Assembly (NCBI GenBank): GCA_023630585.1
Contig: CM042562.1
Span: 6,079,684-6,143,683, forward strand
Reading direction: 5' to 3'
Source: Cranoglanis bouderius
Taxonomy: Eukaryota; Chordata; Actinopteri; Siluriformes; Cranoglanididae
DNA: 64,000 nt
Of this stretch, positions 1-12,490 are shown in pieces. The notes under the pieces are model-generated. The model had not been told where the DNA came from, ran no database searches, and worked only from the letters and a program-made list of their open reading frames with translations. Made by a program: the position numbers and the translations under genes. Numbering within the stretch: the first letter of the stretch is position 1; every line of letters begins with the position of its first letter.

Positions 1-491
1 AAGAAAACTTTAAGCATGATCAAAGCCAGAGGCTCAGAGGCAGAGGTCCACGATGCCTGGTATCGAATCAGATTCCTACGCAGTGATCCGGTTCATAATA
101 ATTGCAGGTGAAAAGGCTAAGCTGTTCTCAGATTTCTGATAAGGTGAAATTTCAGACAAAAGAGGATTATGAATGACTTGTATTGAATGGAAACGTTTGG
201 GTTGGAAGTTTGCTATTCCGACCCTGAGCAAACACTTCACACACCTATGCTAAATGAGGCAAGTTGTGTTCCTGTCTGAGTTGGGGAGTGGCTAAATAAT
301 GAGGCAATTTCTTCTTCCCTTCAAACAAACACCTTCCCGTGTGTATTGTTGAGGGCTAAGGAAGATTCATTAAATGTAAGCATAAGCTGGAACTGAACCC
401 TTGCAAGATAGTGTGTGAAAGAGGAGAAGGAGAAACTGAATCAACCACCTGCAGGCATCCCCTCAAAGATCTAATGACCTCTGCCCTGAGT

Positions 492-494
<3 letters not shown>

Positions 495-551
<57 letters not shown>
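495..551 (+). repeat. (CA)n microsatellite
   Basis: About 28 uninterrupted CA units. Confidence 0.97.
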
Positions 552-553
<2 letters not shown>

Positions 554-920
554 ACTTTAAATGCAAAATGTAACCATTATTTTTGACAACCTAGATGGGA
601 CTTTTCCTGCTTGATGTCAACTTGAAATTTATGTTGGGTATGGCTAGGTTTTCTGTGGAGCACATAGAAAAGAAAGGTATTGAGCAAAATGTAAAATTAC
701 ACCATAAGAGGAACTGAAATAGTGCCATGAACATGAACGCTAGCTCTCCACTCCAAGCTAAAATATCGTCCACTAGGCACAACAGAGGGAGAAAACAAGA
801 AGGAGCGAGGCAGGATAAAGTGATTCTGGACCAAAATGAAACATCCATAACATTGTGCTATCTCTGTGTGTTTACTTGTGCAATAGAGAAATGTCTAGTA
901 GAATTTTAAGAGAAGAGAAG

Positions 921-1240
921 AGAGATGAAAATGGCCAAATCTCAATAATATAGAAGAGATTAAATTGCCTAAATTTCAAAGAGAAGGAAGAAAGAGAAGA
1001 GAAGAGAAGAGAAGAGAAGAGAAGAGAAGAGAAGAGAAGAGAAGAGAAGAGAAGAGAAGAGAGATGAAAATGGCCAAATCTCAATAATATAGAAGATATT
1101 TAAACTGCCTAAATCTCAAAGAGAAGAGAAGGACTGAAGAGAAGAGAAGAGAAGAGAAGAGAAGAGAAGAGAAGAGAAGAGAAGAGAAGAGAAGAGAAGA
1201 GAAGAAAAGAGAAGAAAAGAGAAGAGAAGAGAGACTCCCT
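921..1240 (+). repeat. Polypurine satellite-like block, (GAGAA)n with two 66-bp unique segments
   Basis: Pentanucleotide GAAGA-type runs at about 988-1060 and 1137-1232 are separated by a segment, GAGATGAAAATGGCCAAATC..., that occurs twice (about 921 and 1060) with few differences. The plus strand is almost pure purine over roughly 170 bp of the runs. It looks like a larger unit duplicated in tandem. Confidence 0.85.
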
Positions 1241-2240
1241 CTCCCTGTCACACATCGTCTGCATCTTTCATTAAAGCTCCATTAGAGTAGAGCAAAGCTC
1301 CTGGCACTGGGGCTGAGAGATGACTAAAGCTTCCATTCAAGCCTCACACTCGGGCCTTTTTTCATCAGCCTGGACAGGCTCCATGTCCCTGCCACTCTGT
1401 GTGTCCGTGTATGTGAGTGTTTATGGGAAGGGGAGATGATGGCGTGGTCTGTGAGACTCTGACTGGCCCTGTGTTGTGTCCACCACAGCTGTGTGTCAGG
1501 CTACTGACCCCCAAACAAAGCTCAGCACAGAAGAAGCCCTATCTGGCAGGCGTGATAGAGGGCAGGCCGAGCCAACTCAGCCACGCTGAAGCCCTGGCAA
1601 TAAACCTAGCAGGACAAAACAACACCAGCGAGGCCTTTGATAACAACCGGTGACTGGAGCCAGTGTTGCACGACACGCACCAGTGGAGACCAACACAGCA
1701 GTCACACTGACACGCACACAGGCAGCTGAAATATGCAGCCTATAACAAACACACGACCATGTACATCACATATTGTTCATAATTAGCATAACGATTAGCT
1801 TTGTCGCTGTATGTAGAGATGATATAAAGACTGCATGTGGCTTGTATGAGAGAGAGAAAAGCAATCGAGTGGAAGAGAACGTGTTCAGTAATGAACATGC
1901 AGGGAGTGAGTGCTGATGTCATTGGCTTTATTTGGCCCTATTAAGAAGCTGGGTGCTTGGTGTCACTATTCAGTATTCCTCCTCATTAATCAGAAGGCTT
2001 GCTTTCTTTCCCCCATCTCTCTCTTTCTCATCTCTGTCTTCCTCCCCCACACCCTCTCCCACTCGCCCCATCTTCTCTCTCTCGTTCTCTCTGCTGTATT
2101 TAATGTGCAGTCACTGTTTACACCCCAGACGGCGCGTACAGCACTTTAATCTCGCCAGTGTGTACATGACATCAGCACTCTCGCCGGTGCATAAACCATG
2201 GCCCAGAGAATGAACACACACACACGTGCTCGCCCGGGGA

Positions 2241-2244
<4 letters not shown>

Positions 2245-2312
<68 letters not shown>
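2245..2312 (+). repeat. (CA)n microsatellite
   Basis: About 34 uninterrupted CA units, with a shorter (CA)n just upstream at 2216-2225. Confidence 0.97.
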
Positions 2313-2316
<4 letters not shown>

Positions 2317-2758
2317 CTAAATACTGCATGCACAGCACACCCACCTCAGCCTCACTGCCAACTATAACATTCTGCTCTTAAATATATCACGGTTCATTTT
2401 GCATAATGAACCAAACATAAAGTATAATTTAATGCTTTATATGTTTGATGCATAGTATGCAACGCTATAAACCAGCGATTTTGCCTTATACTCCTTCAGT
2501 TCCTTATGCAGATTTTATGAGCAGGGCACCTGGCTTTAGAAGCACAAGCACAACTTAGCTGTTGATACCCCCACACACATATTCTCCAATAACGAGTGGT
2601 TACGTCTACTCAAGAATAAACCACATTTGATTGCAGTACAGTGATAAATGTATAACTCTTATGGAGATGCTCTAAATGGATCAGTGATCTTCCCCTCTTT
2701 CGCTCACTTTTCTGCCCTCTACCTGGCTACTCCCTGTTTCATTAATGACCATAAGCTA

Positions 2759-4190
2759 TAGAGATGCACCGATTGCAATTTTTTTGGCCGATTCCGATTT
2801 CTTTGTAAGTGTGACCTGCCGATACCGATTTTTGCCGATTCCGATTTTCTTTCTAAGAACTATAATCTACTTTTCTTCAATGCAAAATTTTATTTTCATA
2901 ATAGAAGAATTATTAAACATTACAATTTCCCCCAAACTGCAGGATCTTCTCTCACTTAAACAACTCTCTGAGGGGACAGTGGTAGCATAGTGGTTAAGAC
3001 ATGGGGCTACTGATTGGAAGGTCGTGAGTTCAAAACCCCAGCACCGCCAAGCTACCATTGTTGGGCCCTTGAGCAGGGCCCTTGAGCAAGGCCCTTAATC
3101 CTCAACTACTCAGATGTATAAATGAAATAAAGATGCAAGTTGCTCTGGATAAGGGCATCTGCCAAATGCCATAAATGTAACTCTCAAAATAAAGTGCTCT
3201 GTGACTGGAAAGAGGTAGAAATAACAATTAACTGAAAATGAGTTGCTTTATATAATAAAACAGATATCATTTTCCACTGTGTTTATAAATTGACCTTTTT
3301 CTCTTTTTTACTCGTCTCACAAAAGTCCAAAGATTGCAAGCCTATGAACAAAACTGAAGTGTACAATGCTCTTCCAAATATTAATAGGTGCAGTGGCTAA
3401 AAATTAAATAACAAGTGTAACAAGTAGAATTAGTTACTGCTCCTTTAAGGCGGAACGCTCTCTCTTACTCCCTCACTGATGAGTGGGCAGTCGGTAGACG
3501 GAGCGCGAGCTGTGATCATCGCATGTATGCATGTAAAGGCTGGTTATATTTCTGTTGCTCTTTGCCCTGTTTTATTTATGTTCAGTAACGCAGTTGTTAG
3601 TGGAGTGTTTTGAAAACTGCCCCATGTGTGCGGGGGATCGATGACGCTGATAATAAACCACTGTGAAATATCAGATACGTGAGTTTTGCTTACACCTGGC
3701 TACAACCATTCAGGCTATCCGGCCTCTCTGTGTAAAGCGTTACACAAGGCACCTTTTCTTTATTGCCAACATTTGTATACTTGAGCATTAATGGCAAGTT
3801 TTTCTTCACAAACAGAAGCATCTCTGCCTTGTCACCTGATAATCAGTTTCTCCTTTCATCTATCACATGTCCAGCCAAGCTAAACAAGGCTAAACAGCCA
3901 AGCTCACTTTCAACGCTTGAACATGGAGCAGAGAGGTATTGGCGCAGGCAAGTGGAGCAAGCGCAGGGAAACGATCTTTGTTGATCCTCCAGTAGGTCAA
4001 TGGGTTTTCACGTTTTTGCCTACGACATGTTTACATGCGGCTGTGATGTTTTTCCCTGTGCCGCTGGCAACAACACGGACCGGCTCGGAATCGGAAAGAC
4101 GTGAGACTGACCGGCTGGTCACCGGTCCGGGCCGAGCATGCGGAAAATCGGCTGATTCCGGTCCCTGGCCGGTCGATCGGTGCATCTCTA
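2759..4190. mobile_element. hAT-type DNA transposon, non-autonomous, 1432 bp
   Basis: The terminal inverted repeats TAGAGATGCACCGAT and ATCGGTGCATCTCTA are perfect over 15 bases. They are flanked by an 8-bp direct repeat ATAAGCTA at 2751-2758 and 4191-4198. Eight-base target duplications define hAT transposons. Subterminal CCGATTCCGATTTT-like repeats lie at 2790-2850, with related sequence in the last 100 bp. No transposase frame was found. A SINE has inserted at 2969-3178, so the original element was about 1.2 kb. Confidence 0.92.
2969..3178 (+). mobile_element. tRNA-derived SINE nested in the hAT element
   Basis: The 5' head resembles a tRNA with A-box-like GTAGCATAGTGGTTAAGA and B-box-like GTGAGTTCAAAACC. 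A body with a GGGCCCTTGAGCA duplication follows. The 3' tail is GCTCTGGATAAGGGCATCTG...AAATGCCATAAATG, a tail shared by many fish SINEs and their partner LINEs. A short direct repeat AACTCTC at 2962-2968 and 3179-3185 fits the target duplication. Confidence 0.85.
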
Positions 4191-5202
4191 ATAAGCTATT
4201 CTCTTCCTATACTTTTTTTCCCTCTCTTCCACATTGCTTTCTCCTTCCCTTTTCTCTCTGAGCTGTGTTCTGGGTAGGTTGAGCACTGAGGCCTAGTTTA
4301 ATCCTGCGCAAACCACTATTGCTCTCAGTCTGGAGTCCCATGGCCCAGAGAGGGATTACAGCAGGGAAAAACACTCCACTCCACTAACCTGCACACACTG
4401 ACTTCAGTCTTTCAGTTTAGTATACTGAGTTTAGGGTTGAAACAATAACCGTAATACTGTAAAACCATTGGTTATGAGAAGTCATATGATAGTACTTCCT
4501 TAACAATTTTTCCATTTAAACAGTACTAAACATAGTGCATTAAACTACAATAAAATGGATTATGTGTTCATACTAAATATACAGCTGAATGTGCAGTAAC
4601 TAAATTCAACAGTTTTTTTTTTCTTTTCCGAAAGCATGAAGGCCACACCCCTGATAGAAACAGCCACATCCCCAGGTCTTTCACCATTCTAAAGCTACAA
4701 AATTACAATAATCCTGATGGAGTACAAGATAGACTACAAGAACAAATTGAGATAATTAACCAGCAAAAGATATTTCTCTTTTGAAAATATAAATGGTCTT
4801 TAAAAAAAATGTACAGTGTTTATGAATGTCTTCTGTTGTGCTATGATTAGTGTTGTGAACAAATTCTTTTCAATATTCACTGAGCTGCTTGTGAGTAAGT
4901 GTCATAATAAGGGAAATGAAGAAAAAAAAATCTTGGCTTTTTTTAAAATCTTGAACATTACAGTGGGTCTAGTTGTACTATTATTACCTGTCTTCTGAAG
5001 AAAAAACATAATACCAAAATATTGCAGTCATTTTCTTAGGGTTTACTGTAATTTTAAACAATCACAATTGTGACAGCTGTAACTGCTATGAGTGCTCTGA
5101 GAGGGAAAATGGCATAATCCAAAACATTACAAGCAACTGTATTAAAAATGGACTGTCTTTTTGAAATACAGTATGCGACACTTTCTGACATACAAATGCA
5201 AC

Positions 5203-5252
5203 ACAGACAGACAGACAGACAGACAGACACACACACACACACACACACACAC
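5203..5252 (+). repeat. Compound (ACAG)n(AC)n microsatellite
   Basis: Six ACAG units run into about 13 AC units. Confidence 0.95.
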
Positions 5253-6448
5253 AGATATACACAAATGTCATATGTCTGGAGTTCTGCATTCCTGTTCACT
5301 CTAACTCACAGTCATTATGTTGCCATGCTGATGCTCATTGAACAAGTTTGTAGCTTACTTGTGTTGACTGCAATCATTACTGGGAACCTCATAAGTGCGC
5401 CTGGGCCACATCAACGGTCCCTGCTTCAAAGCACTGATTTAAAAGTCACCTAATGGGTCAAGGTTGAGTGCGCAAAATATAGACCCCCCACCCACCCCCA
5501 AACATAAAAAAAACCCTCCATAATACTGAAACTTTAATCAAACAAATATCTTTTTATAACATGTTATAAAAATGATGAAATTTTCAGTCAACTGTGAAAA
5601 AGGATACTTACAAACTTTTAACTTCATTTCCAATGGAAGCTTAATGGCAGCTGTTTGGCAGTCAGTTAGACTGAAAGAAAATTTTTAGCAGTCAAAATGC
5701 TTTTTTTTTCTTTTATAAAATAGATTGCATGCTATTATTAGACAGACTTAAGACTGATTCTGTATCAAGCACGTCATCAGTGTGACAGGAATGTTTGTTC
5801 TACCAAGCCTGACACAATCAGATAAAAGGAATGCCACCAGTGCGACATAACAAATATATTCTTGACTAAGAAATTAAAAGGTAAAAAAAAATAATAATAA
5901 GTCATAGGAAGACAATAAGAGAAATGAAAGCATGTTGGGGAAAACACAAGGCGCAATCAAAGTGTAGGTGAGAGACAAAAGGAGAAAAACATTGACAACA
6001 GTTTTGTTTTAATCAGAGAACATGAGAATATTCGGATGTGCAGCAGTGGAGTAACAGTTGTCCCTCTCAAATTAAAGCGAGTGGCTGTAAGAGAGAGTGA
6101 GGCAGAAAGGCTGTCCCATGAGACTGATTAATACTGAATTCCTGATGCTAATCTTTGTTTTGCACTTTTTTTTCTTTACGGGTGTCGAAACTGACACACA
6201 CTCAAGAAGCATGCCTTATGTATATTTAATGAAGGTTCTGCATTCGTTTAGCGCTTTTGTCTCATCGTGTGGCATGCCACATGCTTGCCTTCTTGTGAAG
6301 CTGTGCTGCTCCTTATATACCCTCATATACATGTACAACTATCTTTATATGTTTTACACTAAGTTTTACACTTAGTTTGTAAGTTGAACACACTGTAAAT
6401 GTTGGTCTGGATTTTGTTCAGTTCCTCTGTCATGTGAATAAAAAATAA

Positions 6449-6451
<3 letters not shown>

Positions 6452-6512
<61 letters not shown>
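6452..6512 (+). repeat. (GA)n microsatellite
   Basis: About 30 GA units with one A insertion near 6501. Confidence 0.95.
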
Positions 6513-6784
6513 CTAGGTGTAGATGTTGCATCTTGTAGGACAGGTTAGGTTTTAGATGACAGGGCAGAAAGCCTCATTGTCTGACATCATGTCTGCACCT
6601 GAGTGTGATGTCATCACAATGCAAAAACACAAACAACACTAAGTATTACCCTTATAATCTTAGCAAAGTCAAACAGGCTCATTTTATAAAACCACTCATT
6701 TAATAAAACTATTCTCTTCCTCACACACAAACACACATGTCGGCACGATGCTGACAAGGCTTCAAGAGGCATGCAGAATGGCTG

Positions 6785-6787
<3 letters not shown>

Positions 6788-6856
<69 letters not shown>
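6788..6856 (+). repeat. (CA)n microsatellite
   Basis: About 34 CA units. Confidence 0.97.
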
Positions 6857-6859
<3 letters not shown>

Positions 6860-7176
6860 CTCTTAAGCAGACATAAAAGAAAAACTCCGTATCACTCACT
6901 CCAATCCTCGCTCACTCTCTCACACAGAGAAAGGTGCACACAACCCATTACTACAGCTCTCTCATCCCGAGCTTCCTAATCAAGCATGCTCTCTTTCTTC
7001 CCACTAGTACAAAAACTCTTTTAGTGTTTTGTTTCGCAGACTGTTTAAAATGTCATTTCTCTCTTGTAATCAGACATCAAAGCCTGCTCCGAAGGCTTTT
7101 ATTTTCTTAGCCAAATCCCAAAATTGTTTCTGATTTAGAGAGCTGGCCACAGGCCTAGCAGCGTTTGGAATTAATA

Positions 7177-7178
<2 letters not shown>

Positions 7179-7239
<61 letters not shown>
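7179..7239 (+). repeat. (GA)n microsatellite
   Basis: About 30 pure GA units, 68 bp from the next (CA)n. Confidence 0.97.
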
Positions 7240-7242
<3 letters not shown>

Positions 7243-7303
7243 TCATGTTTAAACTGGGCTGTGGTAGCTACGTTCATCAGTGAGGTGTCAAAATGAAGAG
7301 TAG

Positions 7304-7306
<3 letters not shown>

Positions 7307-7362
<56 letters not shown>
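7307..7362 (+). repeat. (CA)n microsatellite
   Basis: About 28 CA units. Confidence 0.97.
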
Positions 7363-7363
<1 letters not shown>

Positions 7364-7448
7364 GAAAGAGGATGTCCTGTCTGAACAAGAATATCGAAGG
7401 ATTGGAACTCACACATTAATCAGCCTTTTACTCAATCCTACAGATCAT

Positions 7449-7450
<2 letters not shown>

Positions 7451-7494
<44 letters not shown>
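7451..7494 (+). repeat. Poly-T tract (44 T)
   Basis: Uninterrupted run of T. No SINE or LINE body was recognised next to it, so it is treated as a mononucleotide repeat. Confidence 0.95.
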
Positions 7495-7497
<3 letters not shown>

Positions 7498-7702
7498 AAA
7501 TTCAATAAACTGTATTGCATTCATGTGAGCCTCTCAGAAGAAATATGGACCATAAAGAATTCACAGAAATAACCAGGAAGATAAAACGTAAAAAAGGAAA
7601 AGACAAATGATGAGGTGGTGAATTGATGGAATCAGTGATGAATGAGAAATACTGTTTTCGTGTGAAAATGTGAGCTGATAGGCAAACAGTGGAGAGAGTG
7701 GA

Positions 7703-7703
<1 letters not shown>

Positions 7704-7761
<58 letters not shown>
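7704..7761 (+). repeat. (TG)n microsatellite
   Basis: About 29 TG units. Confidence 0.97.
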
Positions 7762-7765
<4 letters not shown>

Positions 7766-8383
7766 ATAAATAAGCTCTGAACACCCCAAATGCACTACCT
7801 CATTGTTGTACTGAAACCTGGGTTTAAGAGTTATGCTGCATTCATGGTACCTTGTAAGTGGTATTTTGCAAGTTGTAATAATATCGTTTCCCACCTCCGC
7901 ACATGTAGTAGTAGTGTAGTGTTAGTAACAAGCTAGCCGGCCAATGTTAGTGATAACTCTAATATTGATGATTACCATTTTGAAACAGCGATTAGTATGG
8001 TCAGTGTTATAGATTTGACCAAGTACTTTGCCTGTATATTAACTCATCTAAAGCCAATATTGCTATAAACTAAATGTAAAAGTAGATAAGGGACACTTTA
8101 CACTGTTCGCAGTGCGGTGGCCATGTTGATTTCACCTCACTCTGTAAACTGGAGAGGAACTGGTAAGACTACCCAATTTGATGAGTTGAAATTTCAATTT
8201 GAAATGAAAGTTTCTGTGGATTTTACCAGTTAGGCAGGGAATTACAAGTTGTAATTTCAACTTGAACACAACATTAAGAAGTGTGTGTGTGTGTGTGTCG
8301 CACATTTTTTCACAGTAAGTGGGCTTGTATCACATGTATAATATAAGGTGAGAGAGTGACAATTTTCACTTTCAGATTTGCAA

Positions 8384-8385
<2 letters not shown>

Positions 8386-8428
<43 letters not shown>

Positions 8429-8442
8429 GTGTGTGTGTGTGT
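8386..8442 (+). repeat. (GT)n microsatellite
   Basis: About 28 GT units with one C interruption; a short (GT)9 lies at 8281-8298. Confidence 0.95.
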
Positions 8443-9328
8443 TACTCCTCTGTTCTGTAATATGTTGGGCTTTGGAGCTTTAAAAAACACCATAATATGT
8501 AATAACCAATAGGAAAATTTAATCAGTAATGAATCATAAGTGAAAAATGTCAACATTGTTTATGGGGTCAAAGAAATTCTAAGTAAATAAATACCATATT
8601 ATTAATTAAATTTTTCCACAGATTAATTTCATTGTTTTTTTTCTTAACATTTGATGCTTTAGAGCTAAATGAAAAATACATATTAAGGCAGAAATAGTCA
8701 TAAACACTTAAGAGACAACAGAAGTGAGGAAGGATATCATGTAACAATTGTGCATATTAATAATTTTATGCAAAATTAACAGTCTTTGGAGGCAAAAGAA
8801 ACAAGTGTTCTCTTATACATATATATGGTTACAAGAACAGCTCCATGTGTGCATACACACACACACACACACATGCAAGCACGTACACATGCACGCACAT
8901 ACACGCACATACACACAGTGCTCAGTTGGCAGCGACTGTGAGTGGTGAAGTAACACACCAGGCTCTGTGCTACCAGGCAGAGGTAATTGGGCCAGATTAC
9001 CAACCAGGTGGAAACATTCAGTCTTCCAGCTTCTTTTTTTCCTATCTATCCCCTCACTTGTTTCTTTCTCCTTCCCTCCATCTATCATTTTTCTTACTGT
9101 TGTTTTGGCAACCAGTATGAGCAAATACAAGACTTGCGACACATTTCTGGTTTAGTCACTTAAAACATGGCCAAAGATTTTAGACTCTATATACACACAA
9201 GTTGTATTGAGCAATACTGAACCTTTCAGTATGAAAGTATGAATATTGATTTGATACTCTCTCCCCTTAGCTAAATAAAGGAGAGACACAACAGACTGCA
9301 CAACAGATACAGAACAAATCAAAGATCA

Positions 9329-9329
9329 A

Positions 9330-9392
<63 letters not shown>
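9329..9392 (+). repeat. (GA)n microsatellite
   Basis: About 30 GA units with one early interruption. Confidence 0.95.
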
Positions 9393-9394
<2 letters not shown>

Positions 9395-9869
9395 CTAAGC
9401 CGACTCATGCCTGAGCAGAGCACTAATTTAAACTACAAGCCCTGTGAAAGCCTGGGGGCTGCAGGCCACTCTCCATCACACATGGCACGGCTGAGTAGCG
9501 CTGCTGGACAGCGGAGGAGGAGGATGAGTGCATAAGGACGAGTGCAGCAACACAGCAGACGACCTGCAGGATCATTCAGATAGGATCCAGGCCCAGTGGG
9601 AAGAGCGTGGAGAAATGGAAAGTAAGCCAAGCAGGGCTCCTCAGTGTAGAACTCTTCTTCTATGCAAACATAAATGTCAGTCACAGTATATCCCCCTTCA
9701 ATAAAATAAACATTCGGGGCTGTGGGTGCATGTGAGTATGTGTGAGGTGGGGAGAGAGAGAGAGAGAGAAGGATGGTGCTTCTTAATTTAGAGTGAACCT
9801 TGAAGTTCACTGCTGTGTTTGTTGCATCTATGTGCAGCCCAAAGTACTCCTGAACTATGGTTCACACAC

Positions 9870-9876
9870 AAACATA

Positions 9877-9917
<41 letters not shown>
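9870..9917 (+). repeat. (CA)n microsatellite, imperfect start
   Basis: Interrupted ACATACACAC leading into about 16 CA units. Confidence 0.93.
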
Positions 9918-9919
<2 letters not shown>

Positions 9920-10591
9920 GCCCTCAAAGAGCATCCCAGAAAGCTCTTCTCATTGATTTCCAGAAATATGCGGGGTCTTTTAAGCATTCCTCCCACCAAC
10001 CATGTCTCTGCTCTCTAGGGATGTGTGTGTGCATGCGCATAAGAGAGAAAAGAATGCAAAGAAAGAGTGCAAATGACAGAGTGAAAGGCGAAGCAAGACC
10101 GTGACTTTTAGCATGTTCTGCTTATTTTTTTCTTAATTATTACACAGCATAAATCTTCTATTCTTGGATGTAGGTGAATGCATTTCTGTGGCTGGCAAAG
10201 CAGGAGTTCATGGACTTGGCTTTCTTGAATCAGCAAGGGAATAAAGCTAAATAATGCCACATGTGCTTATTTTTCTTTTTAATATCAATTTAATATGTAA
10301 TAGTAGCTGAAGAGTGACTGAATATTTAGTTTATTCTAAATAAAGTGAGCTTTTTTTCCCTACCGGATTCAATGTGAAGAAACAACACAGATCTTGAGCT
10401 GAAAATGTGATCTGCTGAACAGTAGTCAAGGTGTTGTAAACAATAATAAAATAAAACTTTTTGTTATTAACTTATATTTTATTATATCGAGTCAACAGTG
10501 GAATTTTATTTATGTATTTGTTTTATTTATTTTAAAGTAAGATCTGATATTTGGGACGGATCTGAGTTCTAGTTTGGTAGTCTGGTCAACA

Positions 10592-10605
10592 AGCGCGCGC
10601 GCGCG

Positions 10606-10639
<34 letters not shown>
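10592..10639 (+). repeat. Compound (GC)n(AC)n repeat
   Basis: Seven GC units grade into about 16 AC units. Alternating purine-pyrimidine throughout, so a Z-DNA former; a similar tract is at 31430. Confidence 0.95.
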
Positions 10640-10643
<4 letters not shown>

Positions 10644-11228
10644 CGAGAGAGAGGGAGTGAGAGAAACTGTGCACCTGTACTACGTGAGCTAGTGTCAGCC
10701 TTTGAACAGACTTTCCGCACATCTGCTGAGGGAATGGAGCAGTGGAGCACAGGAAACATGGGTATGGAAGAAAAAGGAGAAAATATTAGCAAAGGACCCC
10801 CCTGTACATATTACCCAGCAACATCTGATCAGCACGTAATCCAAGCTGTTGTAGCAGTGCAACAAAGTCAGTGAGTGGCGCTGGTGTTAAAAACGGATTC
10901 AGAAATTCAGGAGTATAATAACACGCAACGAGCCAACACAGAGCCCAAAAACTCTACTTTAAAACGCACAAGTAAAACAAACATTTGCTCGAGAGTGCTT
11001 ATAAAATGAGATGGCCTACTTTCGTGGAGTTTGTTCTGTTCGTTTTATTTTACGACTCTGGATGAGTTAATTATACGGAGTTATTTGCGCGGGGCAAACA
11101 GAAATTGTGTGTGAGGAGCCTGAGAGAAGAGGTTAGGAAAACCTGGTGCACAAGAGCCCCTGCCCAAACCGCCTCATACTTACTGTAGTAAACAGTAGAC
11201 CTATTTACGGGCATACCGCGATATAGTG

Positions 11229-11336
11229 CTACATTAAACACAAACTACACACAACACACTTCTTACATGTAAGACGTGTGCTGTGTGTAGTTTGTGCTTA
11301 ATGTAAGAAGTGTGTTGTGTGTAGTGTTTAATGTAG
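11229..11336. repeat. Fold-back: one inverted and two direct copies of a 36-40 bp unit
   Basis: The left arm (11229-11268, CTACATTAAACACAAACTAC...) is the near-perfect reverse complement of both 11269-11303 and 11301-11336. The right-most copy lacks four bases. The centre CTTACATGTAAG is itself a palindrome. It could form a strong hairpin. Confidence 0.85.
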
Positions 11337-11578
11337 CCTTATAGCCCTGTTAAAGACCATAAAGCCTACGGTTAGTGATACAGGTTTGCCGGCTATAAAT
11401 CCGTGGTTCAGAGTGTAAGAATGCGTTTCGATAGTCGTGACTTGTAAATTCAGATCACTTGGTTTGAAATCCACTCTGAAATCCATCTATATTAAACTTC
11501 AGGTGTTCTAAAGAGTGTCATTTCCAGAGAAATGAAATTAAACCACCCTCCAGAAACGTATTCAAAATCTGTATGCAA

Positions 11579-11628
<50 letters not shown>
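11579..11628 (+). repeat. (AAT)n microsatellite
   Basis: About 16 AAT units. Confidence 0.95.
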
Positions 11629-11630
<2 letters not shown>

Positions 11631-11750
11631 CCACAAATTGAGTTATAGTACCTAAGTGAGCTCAGTTTATATTGCTATTAATAGTATTTGTCTTGGAAAT
11701 GACCGGTTTGTTTGAATACTTCCCTACGTAATGACGTGCCAATGGCTGAC

Positions 11751-11782
<32 letters not shown>

Positions 11783-12408
11783 CGAAAAAAAAGAAAGAAA
11801 AAAACAACAACTGTGGAACAGAATCAGCTGATTTGGTTTCATGCCTCTGGGTGGTCAACTTCTAAAGTTATAGCCTACACATCAAAAAATAAAGAGGTGC
11901 ATTAGGCTAATATTGAAGGATAAAGGTGTGGAAGACATGTCATGAATTTACAAACCGCACTTTTTGTCTTACACTTGAATATATAGTGCATAGGTATATT
12001 TAGGCATACCATAGTGTTTTGTAGGGAAAGCTTTTGGATCACCCGAACGGGCACTTCCGCAACGTCTTAAACCAATTATAGCTATGTTTGCTTAATCACT
12101 AGAGTCGAGTATTTACATTCACATTAGAGTGACCAAGAAGCAATTAGTTCGGCACAATTCATACAGGCGAAAACCATGCGCAAGGAATGCAATATAAAAA
12201 CCAAAGAAGGCCATCGACGATCAACACAAAGTCCGATAAGGAGTGCGTCTCTCATTAGGGAAAGAAGAAAAGACTTCCACCGGTTAGACTACTTTCCCTT
12301 ATGACATGCACGTTTTTGTAGTCCACTTTGGATTCCTGGGAAACAGGAATTTTTCATGCTCTCACACACCTACTAAACATTTTACTTGAATGAATCAGGT
12401 CTTAAAGC

Positions 12409-12462
<54 letters not shown>

Positions 12463-12490
12463 CAACAACAACAGCAACAACAACAACAAC
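12409..12490 (+). repeat. Compound (AAT)n(AAC)n microsatellite
   Basis: About 17 ATA units followed by about 10 CAA units with one G. Confidence 0.95.

Noticed and set aside
356..547. Open frame of alternating Cys-Val residues (and the many similar frames over CA/GT, TA and GA tracts)
   Set aside because: Pure read-through of dinucleotide repeats; no coding signal outside the repeat.
2971..3050. Possible tRNA gene
   Set aside because: A-box and B-box-like parts are present but no cloverleaf stem set could be formed, and a SINE tail follows; it is a tRNA-derived SINE.
2745..3058. Short open frames at 2.7-3.1 kb
   Set aside because: They fall within the hAT element and SINE and have no protein similarity.
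9433..9810. 125-codon minus-strand frame
   Set aside because: Partly GA-repeat encoded, no recognised domain, and no matching BAHCC1 segment.
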